Shown here: positions 38,601 through 52,400 of the stretch, in pieces | How the letters are laid out: each line of letters opens with the position of its first letter | Numbering within the stretch: position 1 is the stretch's first letter | Source of the DNA: Antedon bifida | Lineage: Eukaryota > Echinodermata > Crinoidea > Comatulida > Antedonidae | DNA: 64,000 bases | Direction: 5' to 3' | Assembly (NCBI GenBank): GCA_963402885.1 | Contig: OY727100.1 | Span: forward strand, 1 to 64,000 | Position numbers and translations under genes: made by a program | The notes under the pieces: model-generated | Seen by the model: only the letters and a program-made list of their open reading frames with translations | What the model was told of the DNA's origin: nothing | Databases searched by the model: none

Positions 38601-41600
38601 GACCACACCTGACAACAAAGGACCACGTTATACGTAAATGATAAGGGCATTAATCAGATGCAAAGACAACACCTGACAACAAAGGACCACATTATACATA
38701 AATGATAAGGGCATTAATGAGATGCAAAGACCACACCTGACAACAAAGGACCACATTATATGTAAATGATAAGGGCATTAATGAGATGCAAAGACAACAC
38801 CTGACAACAAAGGACCACATTATATGTAAATGATAAGGGCATTAATGAGATGCAAAGATCACCCCTGACAACAAAGGACCACATTATACGTAAATGATAA
38901 GGGCATTAATGAGATGCAAAGATCACCCCTGACAACAAAGGACCACGTTATACGTAAATGATAAGGGCATTAATCAGATGCAAACACAACATCTGACAAC
39001 AAAGGACCACATTATATGTAAATGATAAGGGCATTAATGAGATGCAAAGACCACCTCTGACAACAAAGGACCACATTATACGTAAATGATAAGGGCATTA
39101 ATGAGATGCAAAGACCACACCTGACGACAAAGGACCACGTTATACGTAAATGATAAGGGCATTAATGAGATGCAAAGATCACCCCTGACAACAAAGGACC
39201 ACATTATACGTAAATGATAAGGGCATTAATGAGATGCAAAGACCACCCCTGACAACAAAGGACCACGTTATACGTAAATGATAAGGGCATTAATCAGATG
39301 CAAAGACAACACCTGACAACAAAGGACCACATTATATGTAAATGATAAGGGCATTAATGAGATGCAAAGATCACACCTGACATCAAAGGACCACGTTATA
39401 CGTAAATGATAAGGGCATTAATGAGATGCAAAGACCACCCCTGACAACAAAGGACCACGTTATACGTAAATGATAAGGGCATTAATGAGATGCAAAGACC
39501 ACACCTGACAACAAATGACCACATTATACGTAAATGATAAGGGCATTAATGAGATGCAAAGACCACACCTGACAACAAATGACGACCACATTATACGTAA
39601 ATGATAAGGGCATTAATGAGATGCAAAGACCACACCTGACAACAAAAGACCACATTATACGTAAATGATAAGGGCATTAATGAGATGCAAAGACCACACT
39701 TGACAACAAAGGACCACATTATACGTAAATGATAAGGGCATTAATGAGATGCAAAGACCACACTTGACAACAAAGGACCACATTATACGTAAATGATAAG
39801 GGCATTAATGAGATGCAAAGACAACACCTGACAACAAAGGACCACATTATACATAAATGATAAGGGCATTAATGAGATGCAAAGACAACACCTGACAACA
39901 AAGGACCACGTTATACGTAAATGATAAGGGCATTAATGAGATGCAAAGACAACACCTGACAACAAAGGACCACATTATGTAAATGATAAGGGCATTAATG
40001 AGATGCAAAGATCACCCCTGACAACCATGTCTTTACAGCCAAGGTCAACTTTGGTGCAAGAAAATTTAACTTTTAAATTGTTAGTCAGATGAGTTTGATT
40101 CTGATATAGCCTACTGAAGAATTGTTGTTTAAACTACAGTAATTATTAAAAATGACATTAAAAATGCAATCTAGAACCTCAAAGAAATTTGGGAAAAGAA
40201 ACTACTTTTTTGGGCTTATTATAGTATTTATAATTTAAAGTTATAATAATTTTAATATTACCTTTACAATCGGTACTACAAGATTTGACTGTTCAAGAAC
40301 ATTAAAATGTTCATATGTACTCCATGCAATATATGAATCAGATGTCTCTAATATCAGAAGAAGCTCATGTTTAAAATCAACCTCGGCTTGTTCTCTATAC
40401 ACACCCTCTTTTATCCAGAAACCTACAATCAATGATCATTTCATAATAATTAATGCCAGATATAAATAAAAAGTCAATGTATTTAGCCAGCTATATCCCC
40501 AGAGGACTACTCATTCAGAAGCTATATCATGCGGAAGCTAGTTCTAGAGGCTGACTGCACCCACGACCTAACAACTAGGCTAGGCCCTCAATACTAACTA
40601 ATAGCTAATTTAAAGTAACCCCCTGCACCCACGACCTAACAACTAGGCTAGGCCCTCAATACTAACTAATAGCTAATTTAAAGTAACCCCCTGCACCCAC
40701 GACCTAACAACTAGGCTAGGCCCTCAATACTAACTAATAGCTAATTTAAAGTAACCTCCTGCACCCAGTGTGTACTAACACGGTCATGCTAATAATCGCC
40801 CCGGCACTAGGGCCTTGTATCGCTAGGTAGTGGCCTGGTGTATTTTTAGGTCAATAATGGTAATCGGTTTGGAACGCCGTGTGCGCTTTGATTGTTGTTT
40901 GTTACAACGCATTGTCCCATGTGTCCTTTACTGTATAAAGATTCGATAGTTAGTATGTAAATGAGGTATAATAGATTTGGCAATACTGTACGTAAATTAT
41001 TAATGCAATACTGGAAAAAGATGCGATAGTATGTAAATGAGATATTCGGCAATACATTATTAATCATGCAATACTGTATAAAGATTTGATAGTATTAGTA
41101 TGTAAATGAGATATAAAGATTCGGCAATACAATACGTAAATTATTAATGCAATACTGTATAAAGAGATTCGATAGTATGTAAATGAGATACAATAGATTC
41201 GGCAACACAATACGTAAATTATTAATTATAAATTTTCGAAAGGAGTGCTCGAGAAACTGAAACATTGGGTAAGTATTTTTTCTCTTCACTACTATTTTTT
41301 TTAAAAAGATATATAAAGATTCAATTACGTAAATGAGATATAAAGATTCAATAGTACATAGACGGCAAACATAAATTATTATAAATGCAATTTTCAATAT
41401 GATGTGTGCTCGAGAAACGTTATTTATTATTTTTTACCTTCACTACCAATATATATTTTTTTAAAGATATCAGGATTCAATAGTACGTAAATGAAGGTTC
41501 AATAGTACGTAGATTATAATGCAAACGTATATATACAGTATTATTAATATTAATGTATTATTAAGAGCCGATTGTAAATTAATAATAAAATACAAATAAA

Positions 41601-42063
41601 ATATAGGCCTAGGCCATCTAGCTAGGCTACCTACAGTACTCTGTACATTGATTTATTATCACGTAATTATTATAGAATTATTTAGATTCGATAGTACTAT
41701 ACATGATTTTTGGCTTTATTGGTCTCCTTTACCTGTAACTCAACTGGCTATTGGCCATCAGGGCGTTGACAACGACAATCAAAGATTAAAGCGCACATGG
41801 CGTCCCATACAAATAACATGTTAAAACTGGCGGCCGCTTTCCTTGCCGGCCCCTTCGACCATACTCCGTCCTACTACCTAGCTAGGCCTAGCTAAGAACA
41901 TGCGTAGCTTAGTAGTACACCTACCTTGACTAGAATAAGTAACAAGAAATGGTGGAATTGATGTTAATAAAAACATAACAATAATAAATACACTAGCTTT
42001 AGTGCAAAATGACGATTTGTATCGCTGTTGAATAGGATGACTGTAAACTTCGTACACCGCCAT
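35617..42063 (-). CDS. TMEM231: Transmembrane protein 231 (ciliary transition zone, MKS/B9 module)
   Basis: TMEM231 is a two-pass membrane protein of the MKS/B9 complex at the ciliary transition zone, where it helps form the diffusion barrier for ciliary membrane proteins. Exons on the minus strand: 42063-41925, 40422-40262, 37988-37860, 36639-36496, 36336-36255, 35987-35882, 35770-35617. They total 915 nt (304 residues; the human protein is about 316), and the frame is kept at every junction. It starts MAVYEVYSHPIQQRY. TM1 is near residues 24-45, and TM2 near 268-282 (GWIQYVSVLLIFIMIIG). Between them lies the conserved lumenal domain (DFKHELLLILE, AWSTYEHFN, DVRYN, VIRYPQELIPY). All introns are GT-AG except the last, which is AT-AC. 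The last exon reads through FAFQNQ to TAG at 35617-35619; a GTAATT follows FQNQ, so a short extra splice cannot be excluded. Intron 2 is filled by a minisatellite, and a 2.4 kb foldback element starts about 170 bp upstream of the ATG. Confidence 0.93.
35771..35881 (-). other. U12-type AT-AC intron, last intron of TMEM231
   Basis: No GT-AG pair can join the two coding blocks without breaking the frame. An AT-AC intron of 111 nt joins them exactly. The donor is ATATCCTTTC at 35881-35872, matching the U12 consensus. TTCCTTAAT matches the U12 branch consensus TTCCTTAAC, with the presumed branch A about 10 nt before the terminal AC at 35771. Splicing gives ...ELIPYIPGFWYV..., which lines up with vertebrate TMEM231 without a gap. 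Confidence 0.9.
38004..40026. repeat. 64 bp minisatellite, ~32 copies, TMEM231 intron 2
   Basis: The unit starts GCATTAATGAGATGCAAAGA and includes AACAAAGGACCACATTATAC, with GACCACCCC/GATCACCCC and ACACCTG variants. It fills almost all of intron 2 (37989-40261) and ends only about 15 nt from the 3' splice site of exon 3. The branch point and polypyrimidine tract must therefore lie within or right next to the array. Each unit on the minus strand has a CCTTTGTTGTCAG acceptor-like string. A 35 bp core is shared with the TOP1 intron 11 array. Confidence 0.95.
40556..40770. repeat. 68 bp tandem repeat, ~3 copies, TMEM231 intron 1
   Basis: Unit beginning GCACCCACGACCTAACAACT at 40557, 40625 and 40693, then decaying. 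The copies are almost identical. It lies about 134 nt from exon 2 and is one of the two intronic arrays not close to a splice site. Confidence 0.9.
40920..41540. repeat. Degenerate tandem repeats, TMEM231 intron 1
   Basis: Irregular recurrence of GTATGTAAATGAGATA, AAAGATTCGATAGTA and AATACGTAAATTATTAATGC at about 60-90 bp spacing. There is a second, related pair around CTCGAGAAAC (41248 and 41409). It looks like an old, eroded minisatellite. No coding content. Confidence 0.65.
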
Positions 42064-42231
42064 GGCGATAGTAAGTGAATAGCGCGACCTCGATCGACGA
42101 TCCTTGTTGTTGTTTTGAAGTCAGTGATCTGTAATAGCCGAAGGCTGGATGGCTATCTTTTAATGTTATCGCAGTTCAAAAGTGATTCTCCATGGAGACG
42201 GAGAAACAACAAGATGACGGCTGCAATCTAT

Positions 42232-44653
42232 TAGTCCATGGGATTTAGCTAAAAAATGACCCTTTTCTCACACAAATTGCAAGAAAAGGTTTTTTTGATG
42301 AAATGTGTTCTTTAGACCCTACTGAACACATTTATCAACGTTAGGACATTTTTCGACAACGGGAAGTAGCCTAATTTGCATAATTAAAAATGGCGGCCAT
42401 TTTTAATAACGTACTCTGTATCTTGGAAACCGCTAGTCACAGATACTTAATTATGGTGTTAAAATTGTTAGAATATATGTTTTTATATTCACTTTAATGA
42501 AAAAGTTTGTCCAAAAATCAATGGAAGTGCTATTTCTAACATTATTGACCTTTGACCTTGATTTATCATATCTCAGCAACCACTAATCGGAGATATACAA
42601 ATTAGGGCTTAAATTGTTCAGAAACTACACATTTATATCCAGTCTAATGGCATGTTTTTACAAAAAATGGCGGATTCTAACATTATTGACCTTTGACCTT
42701 GATTTATCATATCTTAGCAACCACTAATCTGAGAGACACACAATATGGCTCAAACTGTTCAGAAACTACATATTTATATTTAGTCTAATGGCATGTTTTT
42801 ACAAAAAATGGCCGATTCTAACATTATTGACCTTTGAACTTTGCACTACATAAAATCGCATAACTTTGAAAATATTGTACATATGAAATTATTTTTAGTG
42901 TCAAATTGTTCAGAACATACATGTTTCTATAGAGTCCAATGACACATTATGTCCAATAATGACCTATTGTATGGTTATTAACATTTGAACTATATTTAAA
43001 AATGATTTTTAAACCCGGAATCTTCTTCATGTAGGCATTCATTAGAACATGTGATTTGGCACTACTTGTTTAGAATATGGTGGTAATTTAAAGTACATGT
43101 AACCAGTTGATTTAATTTAGTTACTGAAAATATTCACTTTAAAAAAAAAATATTAGACTATGTATACATACATTATAGGTTTGGATTATTAATAAATTTT
43201 AAATTAGGTCTTACATCTTACTCAGGAGAAAGTTGATGTTGACACTATTAACAGAGCTAGCCAACAAAGATGTAGGTTTTTTTATGATATATTGTACATA
43301 CTTTAAATAGGCCATGCCATTTTGCAGGTTTATTAAAGTTTTTTTCAAGTTAGTAATTTATTTTTTGATCAAATTAAATTGGCATTACATAGCATATTCA
43401 AAAAAACAAATTTCTAAAGATTATTTAGTTTATATTTTGTTAAGGATAGCATCACTCTTCAGGGCATTCTTTTAGGTTGAAACATAGTCTTATTTATTAA
43501 GAAGGCCTTTTCTACTACTAGACGCATTGTTGACAACTGGAATTTTAAAAGATCGATATTAATGCAACATATTTAGTTTAGTTTAATTAATTGGCTATCG
43601 AGACTCATAGTTAGGCTGACCACCACTTGCAATATTTTCGCCGTATACAGTAAAAACCTCTTGTCATTCAGCTTCAGCTGCGAAGACGATAAGAAATAAA
43701 ATAAACAAACGTGTAAACTTGTAGGCAGTTTATGGATGAATGCAATAGTTTATGCTTATAAAAAATGTAATGTACCATGGCCTACTTTAAACTAAACATA
43801 ATAAGTCAACGTTGCAACTCTTACATTTTAGAGTGCCAAATCAAATGTTCTAATGGATGCCTACATGAAGAAGATTCCGGGTTTAAAAATCATTTTTAAA
43901 TATAGTTCAAATGTTAATAACCATACAATAGGTCATTATTGGACATAATGTGTCATTGGACTCTATAGAAACATGTATGTTCTGAACAATTTGACACTAA
44001 AAATAATTTCATATGTACAATATTTTCAAAGTTATGCGATTTTATGCAGTGCAAAGTTCAAAGGTCAATAATGTTAGAATCGGCCATTTTTTGTAAAAAC
44101 ATGCCATTAGACTAAATATAAATATGTAGTTTCTGAACAGTTTGAGCCATATTGTGTGTCTCTCAGATTAGTGGTTGCTAAGATATGATAAATCAAGGTC
44201 AAAGGTCAATAATGTTAGAATCCGCCATTTTTTGTAAAAACATGCCATTAGACTGGATATAAATGTGTAGTTTCTGAACAATTTAAGCCCTAATTTGTAT
44301 ATCTCCGATTAGTGGTTGCTGAGATATGATAAATCAAGGTCAAAGGTCAATAATGTTAGAAATAGCACTTCCATTGATTTTTGGACAAACTTTTTCATTA
44401 AAGTGAATATAAAAACATATATTCTAACAATTTTAACACCATAATTAAGTATCTGTGACTAGCGGTTTCCAAGATACAGAGTACGTTATTAAAAATGGCC
44501 GCCATTTTTAATTATGCAAATTAGGCTACTTCCCGTTGTCGAAAAATGTCCTAACGTTGATAAATGTGTTCAGTAGGGTCTAAAGAACACATTTCATCAA
44601 AAAAACCTTTTCTTGCAATTTGTGTGAGTTAAAAGTCTAAATCCCATGGACTA
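42232..44653. mobile_element. Large foldback element, ~830 bp inverted arms
   Basis: The left arm (42232-43063) and right arm (43832-44653) are inverted copies that look almost identical over most of their length; the spacer is about 770 bp. The arms begin with AGTCCATGGGATTTAG and differ most just inside that. Each arm has three ~139 bp internal repeats starting near 42538, 42677 and 42818 on the left side. There is no ORF of interest. Weaker inverted similarity continues outside (42130-42230 against 44900-45000, including AGCCGAAGGCT), so an older inverted duplication may underlie it. It lies between the TMEM231 5' end and the TOP1 3' end. A transcript through it would fold into a long hairpin. 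Confidence 0.85.
42546..42699. promoter_or_regulatory. Two perfect DR1 motifs (AGGTCA-A-AGGTCA) in the left foldback arm
   Basis: TGACCTTTGACCT at 42546-42558 and 42687-42699 is the complement of AGGTCAAAGGTCA, the textbook DR1 site for RXR/HNF4/COUP-TF-type nuclear receptors. The right arm carries the mirror copies at 44196-44208 and 44337-44349. They lie about 480-640 bp upstream of the TMEM231 start. Binding is inference only. Confidence 0.45.
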
Positions 44654-46445
44654 TATGCCCTACGCACTGCTACGCCTGTGTTGAGCCTATCTGCGTGAGA
44701 ACCATACGCAACGCAGCGTGTTAAGCGTAAACGCGAACGCATTGCTAGATTACCAAGAAATTATTCATTCAATTGCGATTAACAATCATTTTATAAAAAC
44801 TTCACTGTGCTTTGGCAAGAATATGTGTTGTAATGTATGTGGTCTTAATGTATTATATTATTATTATTTTTTATATTAAATAATGTTTTTGAACACATTT
44901 ACGGCCGCCATCTTGTTGGTTCCCCCTCCTGTTGGAATCATATTTCAGTCTGGAGTACGCCCTCTAGCCTTCGGCTTACAGCTCACTAGTTGTTGTGAAT
45001 TGTTTATTGTTATTACTGTACCTGTAAAAATAATGTGTGGAAAATTATTAATTTAAAATATCCATTTTAGTGGGGTTTTCGAAAACATTTTGCTGCATTT
45101 GTTCTCTTCCCTGTAAATTGCAATGCCTCAGTATCAATGGCAGTGATGATATTTCTGTTAAAAATAAAACTATACCAAAGTGTGCCCAATCAAGGCTTAG
45201 GGTTAAATGTCTACCATTTTCCGAGCTACCAGGGATTTTCACTCAGACCTCTATTCAATGAATACTTGCTTCGGCAAATCCTACCGTCACACTGGTTTAT
45301 AATTTAAATCTCCCATTTTTTTCAATTAATCAATTTAATTTAAAGGAAAGTGCCATTAGTCATTTCCAGTGTTTTGTGTTATTTCTTCCGTCAAAAAACA
45401 TTAATTATTGGTTCACGTCTTGCATTACTAAAGACTCTTTAATTTGTGTTGGAAAAGGTTTTACAACACTATTGATATTTTGGTTGTTTTAATTTTTTTT
45501 TGGCTAGATGGACCACATAATAATATACAAAACCCTATGCATTTTGCATTGAGTACAGTACAAAGAAGTTAAATAATTAAAGCAAGTAAATAAAATAGTC
45601 AGACAATGTTTACAAAATAAGGTGAACAGATTCACCATCATTGTTTACTACCTACACATACAGCTATAATACAGCATTAAAAAAGATTCAAGTATTTGTT
45701 ATTTTAAAATTGAAACAAATCTGTAAACAACAACCATCAAGATTAGTAACACTAATTTTGTTTACATTATTACTAAACATATTTAAAAACATTCAAATTT
45801 GATTGACAAGAAGGTTAAGCCTTGCTTTTTATTTTATACAAAAGTGAAGATTTCATTTGTAAAAATGTTATGTCAAAGAATTTTTCAAAATGTGTCATCT
45901 GTTTGGTTTATAACCTGTTTTCACATTAATTAGTAAAATAAGCTGCAACTGAACATTAAACAGCAAAAATTATTTACATTAACTGGTGTGCAACAAATAC
46001 ATGACAATAATTCAATAATCAATGATAATGGGTTATTTAAAAACAAACCAAAACATAAAGTGCTATTGAAATACATTATTTAAAATTGCATGCTATTGAT
46101 CCTCTTACAACGCCCCATTCATGATTTACCAAAGCTTGAGTTCAAGCATCATAATGTTTTCAAATGCATACTCAAACTGAATTGCAATGCATGCACACTA
46201 CTTTCATTAGGCTTTACTAAAAACCACTCCTCAATTACTTTCATTAGGCTTTACTCAAAACCACTCCTCAATTACTTTTGAATAACAGGTAGTTTAATTT
46301 CATTACATGGGTAATATGACAAAATTGTTGGCATGTGTGCAATACTTTCCAAGGCAAGATAATTCAACCTTAATGTATTATGTTGAGCAAGTAGACAATC
46401 AAAACTAAGCTATACATTGGAAGTCAGACTTCAAAATCTTTAGCA
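44654..46445. other. Intergenic region containing the TOP1 3' UTR
   Basis: No gene seen. A 63-codon plus-strand frame at 45070 has no known domain. A candidate AATAAA polyadenylation signal for TOP1 on the minus strand is at 45828-45833, about 613 nt past the stop. A 40 bp direct duplication (CTTTCATTAGGCTTTACT) lies at about 46200-46275. Confidence 0.5.
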
Positions 46446-49400
46446 TCAAAATACATAGTCAGCATCAGCCATATCTATGGCCCATGAAAATTTTGTTCGT
46501 TGTGTTTTGTTGTACACTTTTTCTAGTGGAACTTCCCATTTCTTGCACCTTTAAAGAACAAAATAAAAATACAGTTTTAAACCTATACCTTACAACATGC
46601 GTTATTAAAAAATATAAATAAAAGGTGATAAATCCAAATAATTTACAAACAAAACTAGCATTGACATAGCTACACAGTGTTTGATTTGTGTATAGTTTGT
46701 CAACTAGCATTGACATAGCTACACAGTGTTTGATTTGTGTACAGTTTGGCAACTAGCATTGACATAGCTACAGTGTTTGATTTGTGTATAGTTTGTCAAC
46801 TAGCATTGACATAGCTACACAGTGTTTGATTTGTGTATAGTTTGTCAACTAGCATTGACATAGCTACAGTGTTTGATTTGTGTATAGTTTGTCAACTAGC
46901 ATTGACATAGCTACACAGTGTTTGATTTGTGTATAGTTTGGCAACTAGCATTGACATAGCTACACAGTGTTTGATTTGTGTATAGTTTGGCAACTAGCAT
47001 TGACATAGCTACACAGTGTTTGATTTGTGTATAGTTTGTCAACTAGCATTGACATAGCTACACAGTGTTTGATTTGTGTATAGTTTGTCAACTAGCATTG
47101 ACATAGCTACACAGTGTTTGATTTGTGTATAGTTTGGCAACTAGCATTGACATAGCTACACAGTGTTTGATTTGTGTATAGTTTGTCAACTAGCATTGAC
47201 ATAGCTACACAGTGTTTGATTTGTGTATAGTTTGTCAACTAGCATTGACATAGCTACACAGTGTTTGATTTGTGTATAGTTTGTCAACTAGCATTGACAT
47301 AGCTACACAGTGTTTGATTTGTGTACAGTTTGGCAACTAGCATTGACATAGCTACAGTGTTTGATTTGTGTATAGTTTGTCAACTAGCATTGACATAGCT
47401 ACACAGTGTTTGATTTGTGTATAGTTTGGCAACTAGCATTGACATAGCTACACAGTGTTTGATTTGTGTACAGTTTGGCAACTAGCATTGACATAGCTAC
47501 AGTGTTTGATTTGTGTATAGTTTGTCAACTAGCATTGACATAGCTACAGTGTTTGATTTGTGTATAGTTTGGCAACTTACCAAGCAACAGAAATTCTTGG
47601 ATCTAAATAGTTCAGTTTGGAAGTTCCAAGGGCAATTTCCTTGTTTTCTTCTTTGTCAGTAGCAGATACTTCCAATTTTGTCAGTTGTTCGTCCAGTCTT
47701 TCAACTTGTTTTTTCTTTTTTTCCAATGCTCTAGATATCATGAAATAGAATTTATTTCGCATTACCACACAATACCTACTATATTTCCAATATTCTATAG
47801 ACAACTATGTTGTATGATCACTGTAAGCCTGAAATTAATTGCCTTTGCTGGTTTTCTTTCTCATTAGGGCCATTTTAAATTAGAATGCTTTTTGTTCAGC
47901 TACTGCTATATAAATATACATTAGTATATATACTAGTAGTACTATACACATTATAAATATACATTAGTATATATACTAGTAGTACTATACACATTATAAA
48001 TATACATTAGTATATATACTAGTAGTACTATACACATTATAAATATACATTAGTATATATACTAGTAGTACTATACACATTATAAATATACATTAGTATA
48101 TATACTAGTAGTACTATACACATTATAAATATACATTAGTATATATACTAGTAGTACTATACACATTACGACTAAAGAGAATGATTAAATGTTTTAACCT
48201 ACATTTTTAGCTTGTCATTTCTACTGTTTTTGTACTCTACTTTCATGGCTTTATACTCTTTCTTCACTTTCTTGACATCATCTTTCTTCTTTTTGATCTT
48301 TTCTTGCAAGTTTGTCATAGATTTTTCAAACGTTTTCGGCACAGCACGTTGATGGTTACATAAGATAGCAACAGCTCGATTTGCCCGATTGTATGACAAG
48401 ACCTTAGCAGCAATGCTGTCATCAGCTTTTATATATTAAAAGAAAGAAAACCGAATAATAATGGTGTCAAAAGTCTTGTGTGCAAATGTAGCCTATATAT
48501 TATGGGGTAGTATTATACTCGAGCATGGGATTATACTTGGTCATACAAGGTAGTATTTTTTAATTAATTGGGGTTCGATCCATCCATATTGTTGAGCACA
48601 CTGATTAATATAAAAATATTAAATTATAAAGTATTTTTGTCTATTTAAAGATGGTCGGCAGCATGGTAGTGGTGGTGGTCAGATATGTTGAGTTGTGGTG
48701 GAATATTGTATGTATGTCAACATCTATGTCTTATAAAGAACAAAGCCTGTCTTCAATGAAGCACTTTGTAATTTTACACAAACAGCTTATGAAGAGTGGG
48801 TTACTTACGATTTGTAAGCTCATCGAGCTGATTCTGCAGGGTAAATGAAGCGTTAAATGTACGGAAAACCTTAGCGGTAAGGCCTTCCATTAGTTCTTGA
48901 AGGTAACGGTTTAGAATAGTAGTGTTTAGTCGATCAAACAGGTCATCTCCTGGTTGCTTGTTATCCATAAATAATTTCAAGTTTTTGAATGCCTAAAAAT
49001 TCATGAATTAGTTTAGTATTTCATGCTGTTTAAAAAATATAGCAATATATATGTAACAATATCCAATCCTTAATTGTATCTATGCTTCCATCATATAAGG
49101 TAATAACAAACATAATAATAATATCCAATCCTTAATTGTATCTATGCTTCCATCATATAAGGTAATAACAAACATAATAATAATATCCAATCCTTAATTG
49201 TATCTATGCTTCCATCATATAAGGTAATAACAAACATAATAAGAATATCCAATCCTTAATTGTATCTATGCTTCCATCATATAAGGTAATAACAAACATA
49301 ATAATAATATTCAATCCTTAATTGTATCTATGCTTCCATCATATAAGGTAATAACAAACATAATTTAATAATATCCAATCCTTAATTGTATCTATGCTTC

Positions 49401-52400
49401 CATCATACAAGGTAATAACAAACATAATAAGAATATCCAATCCTTAATTGTATCTATGCTTCCATCATATAAGGTAATAACAAACATAATAAGAATATCC
49501 AATCCTTAATTGTATCTATGCTTTCATCATATAAGGTAATAACAAACATAATAATAATATCCAATCCTTAATTTTATCTATGCTTTCATCATATAAGGTA
49601 ATAACAAACATAATAATAATATCCAATCCTTAATTGTATCTATGCTTCCATCATATAAGGTAATACTGTAACAAACATAATAACAATATCCAATCCTTAA
49701 TTGTATCTATGCTTCCATCATATAAGGTTATAACAAACATAATAACAATATCCAATCCTTAATTGTATCTATGCTTCCATCATATAAGGTAATAACAAAC
49801 ATAATAATAATAATATCCAATCCTTAATTGTATCTATGCTTCCATCATATAAGGTAATAACAAACATAATTTGTATACTTACTCTTTTCTCAACACTAAC
49901 TTTGTTGTAATATCTTATAGAATCCTTTCCTAGAAAATCGAATTCAACCACAAATTCTTTTCCATCTAGTTCTTCATGAAGGGTTAGATGTTCAACTCTT
50001 AGTGAGCAACATCCAACAGTGTCAGCTGTTTCTTCATCCTTTTCGTTTCCAGCACGAAGGGCAAGCTGTAAGTAATAGAGGTTTCAATTAAATCACTTGA
50101 CAAACTATACATGTATATCATTCATGCAATCTAATAAAAATGCATAAAAGTGGGAAAACTTACCTTATCAATAAAATACAGAGCGACAGCACGTTGTCGA
50201 ACACGCATTTCTTTGCTACGGAAATCTTCCCTGTACTGAGATCTAATTCTATCAACATGCTGTTTTAAAGATCTGGCCATTTCATATTTCTGCCAATCTT
50301 TCTCTCCCTAAAAAGAGAAAAAACTTTCTAATTACCAATGTTAGAAATTAAACTTAGTTATTTTAATTCTTATATTGTAAAAACATGCATTTATTTTGTA
50401 ATTAAAAAGAATTTAAATTCTAGATTTTATTTAATATTAACTAATTCAAAAAAAATATATTTTACCTTGACCCTGGAAGATGCACCCAACATAACATATT
50501 TAATTTGACCTTGAACATTCTCTGTCCAAGATGCTAACCATGATACTTTATTATCATGAGTAACTTGTTTCCATCTATGACCTGCTGGCGCTTCTGGAAT
50601 GTTACTATCCCTAAAGTGTTAAGGGGTAAATAGTAATATTAATAAACGCAAGAACTGACAGCATTTTGGGAGTGAAATATTAAATAGCATACTTGCTACA
50701 ATTGATGATAACAAATGCAAAGACCACCCCTGACAACAAAGGACCACATACTTGCTACAATTGATGATAACAAATACAAAGACCATCCCTGACAACAAAG
50801 GACCACATACTTGCTACAATTGATGATAACAAATACAAAGACCACCCCTGACAACAAAGGACCACATACTTGCTACAATTGATGATAACAAATGCAAAGA
50901 TCACCCCTGAAAACAAAGGACCACATACTTGCTACAATTGATGATAACAAATACAAAGACCACCCCTGACAACAAAGGACCACATACTTGCTACAATTGA
51001 TGATAACAAATGCAAAGACCACCCCTGACAACCAAGGACCACATACTTGCTACAATTGATGATAACAAATACAAAGATCACCCCTGACAACAAAGGACCA
51101 CATACTTGCTACAATTTGATAACAAATGCAAAGACCACCCCTGACAACAAAGGACCACATACTTGCTACAATTGATGATAACAAATGCAAAGACCACCCA
51201 TGACAACAAAGGACCACATACTTGCTACAATTGATGATAACAAATGCAAAGACCACCCCTGACAACAAAGGACTACATACTTGCTACAATTGATGATAAC
51301 AAATACAAAGACCACCCCTGACAATCAAGGACCACATACTTGCTACAATTGATAACAAATGCAAAGATCACCCCTGACAACAAAGGACCACATACTTGCT
51401 ACAATTGATGATAACAAATGCAAAGACCACCCCTGACAACAAAGGACTACATACTTGCTACAATTGATGATAACAAATACAAAGACCACCCCTGACAATC
51501 AAGGACCACATACTTGCTACAATTGATGATAACAAATGCAAAGATCACCCATGACAACAAAGGACCACATACTTGCTACAATTGATAACAAATGCAAAGA
51601 CCACCCCTGACAACAAAGGACCACATACTTGCTACAATTGATGATAACAAATACAAAGATCACCCATGACAACAAAGGACCACATACTTGCTACAATTGA
51701 TAACAAATGCAAAGATCACCCATGACAACAAAGGACCACATACTTGCTACAATTGATAACAAATGCAAAGATCACCCCTGAAAACAAAGGACCACATACT
51801 TGCTACAATTGATAACAAATGTAAAGATCACCCCTGACAACCAAGGACCACATACTTGCTACAATTGATGATAACAAATGCAAAGACCACCCCTGACAAC
51901 CAAGGACCACATACTTGCTACAATTGATGATAACAAATGCAATGACCACCCATGACAACAAAGGACCACATACTTGCTACAATTGATGATAACAAATGCA
52001 AAGATCACCCCTGACAACAAAGGACCACATACTTGCTACAATTGATAACAAATGCAAAGACCACCCCTGACAACCAAGGACCACATACTTGCTACAATTG
52101 ATAACAAATGCAAAGATCACCCCTGAAAACAAAGGACCACATACTTGCTACAATTGATGATAACAAATGCAAAGACCACCCCTGACAACAAAGGACCACA
52201 TACTTGCTACAATTGATGATAACAAATACAAAGATCACCCCTGACAACAAAGGACCACATACTTGCTACAATTGATGATAACAAATGCAAAGACCACCCC
52301 TGACAACAAAGGACCACATACTTGCTACAATTGATGATAACAAATGCAAAGACCACCCATGACAACAAAGGACCACATACTTGCTACAATTGATGATAAC

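Noticed and set aside
38004-40026. CRISPR-like regular array
   Set aside because: There are no unique spacers; the whole unit repeats, and this is an animal intron.
45070-45261. 63-residue plus-strand ORF
   Set aside because: No recognisable domain, and the opposite strand is equally open.
49769-49951. Minus-strand ORF running from TOP1 exon 14 into intron 14
   Set aside because: The conserved part stops at a good donor (GTAAGTAT). The rest is minisatellite.
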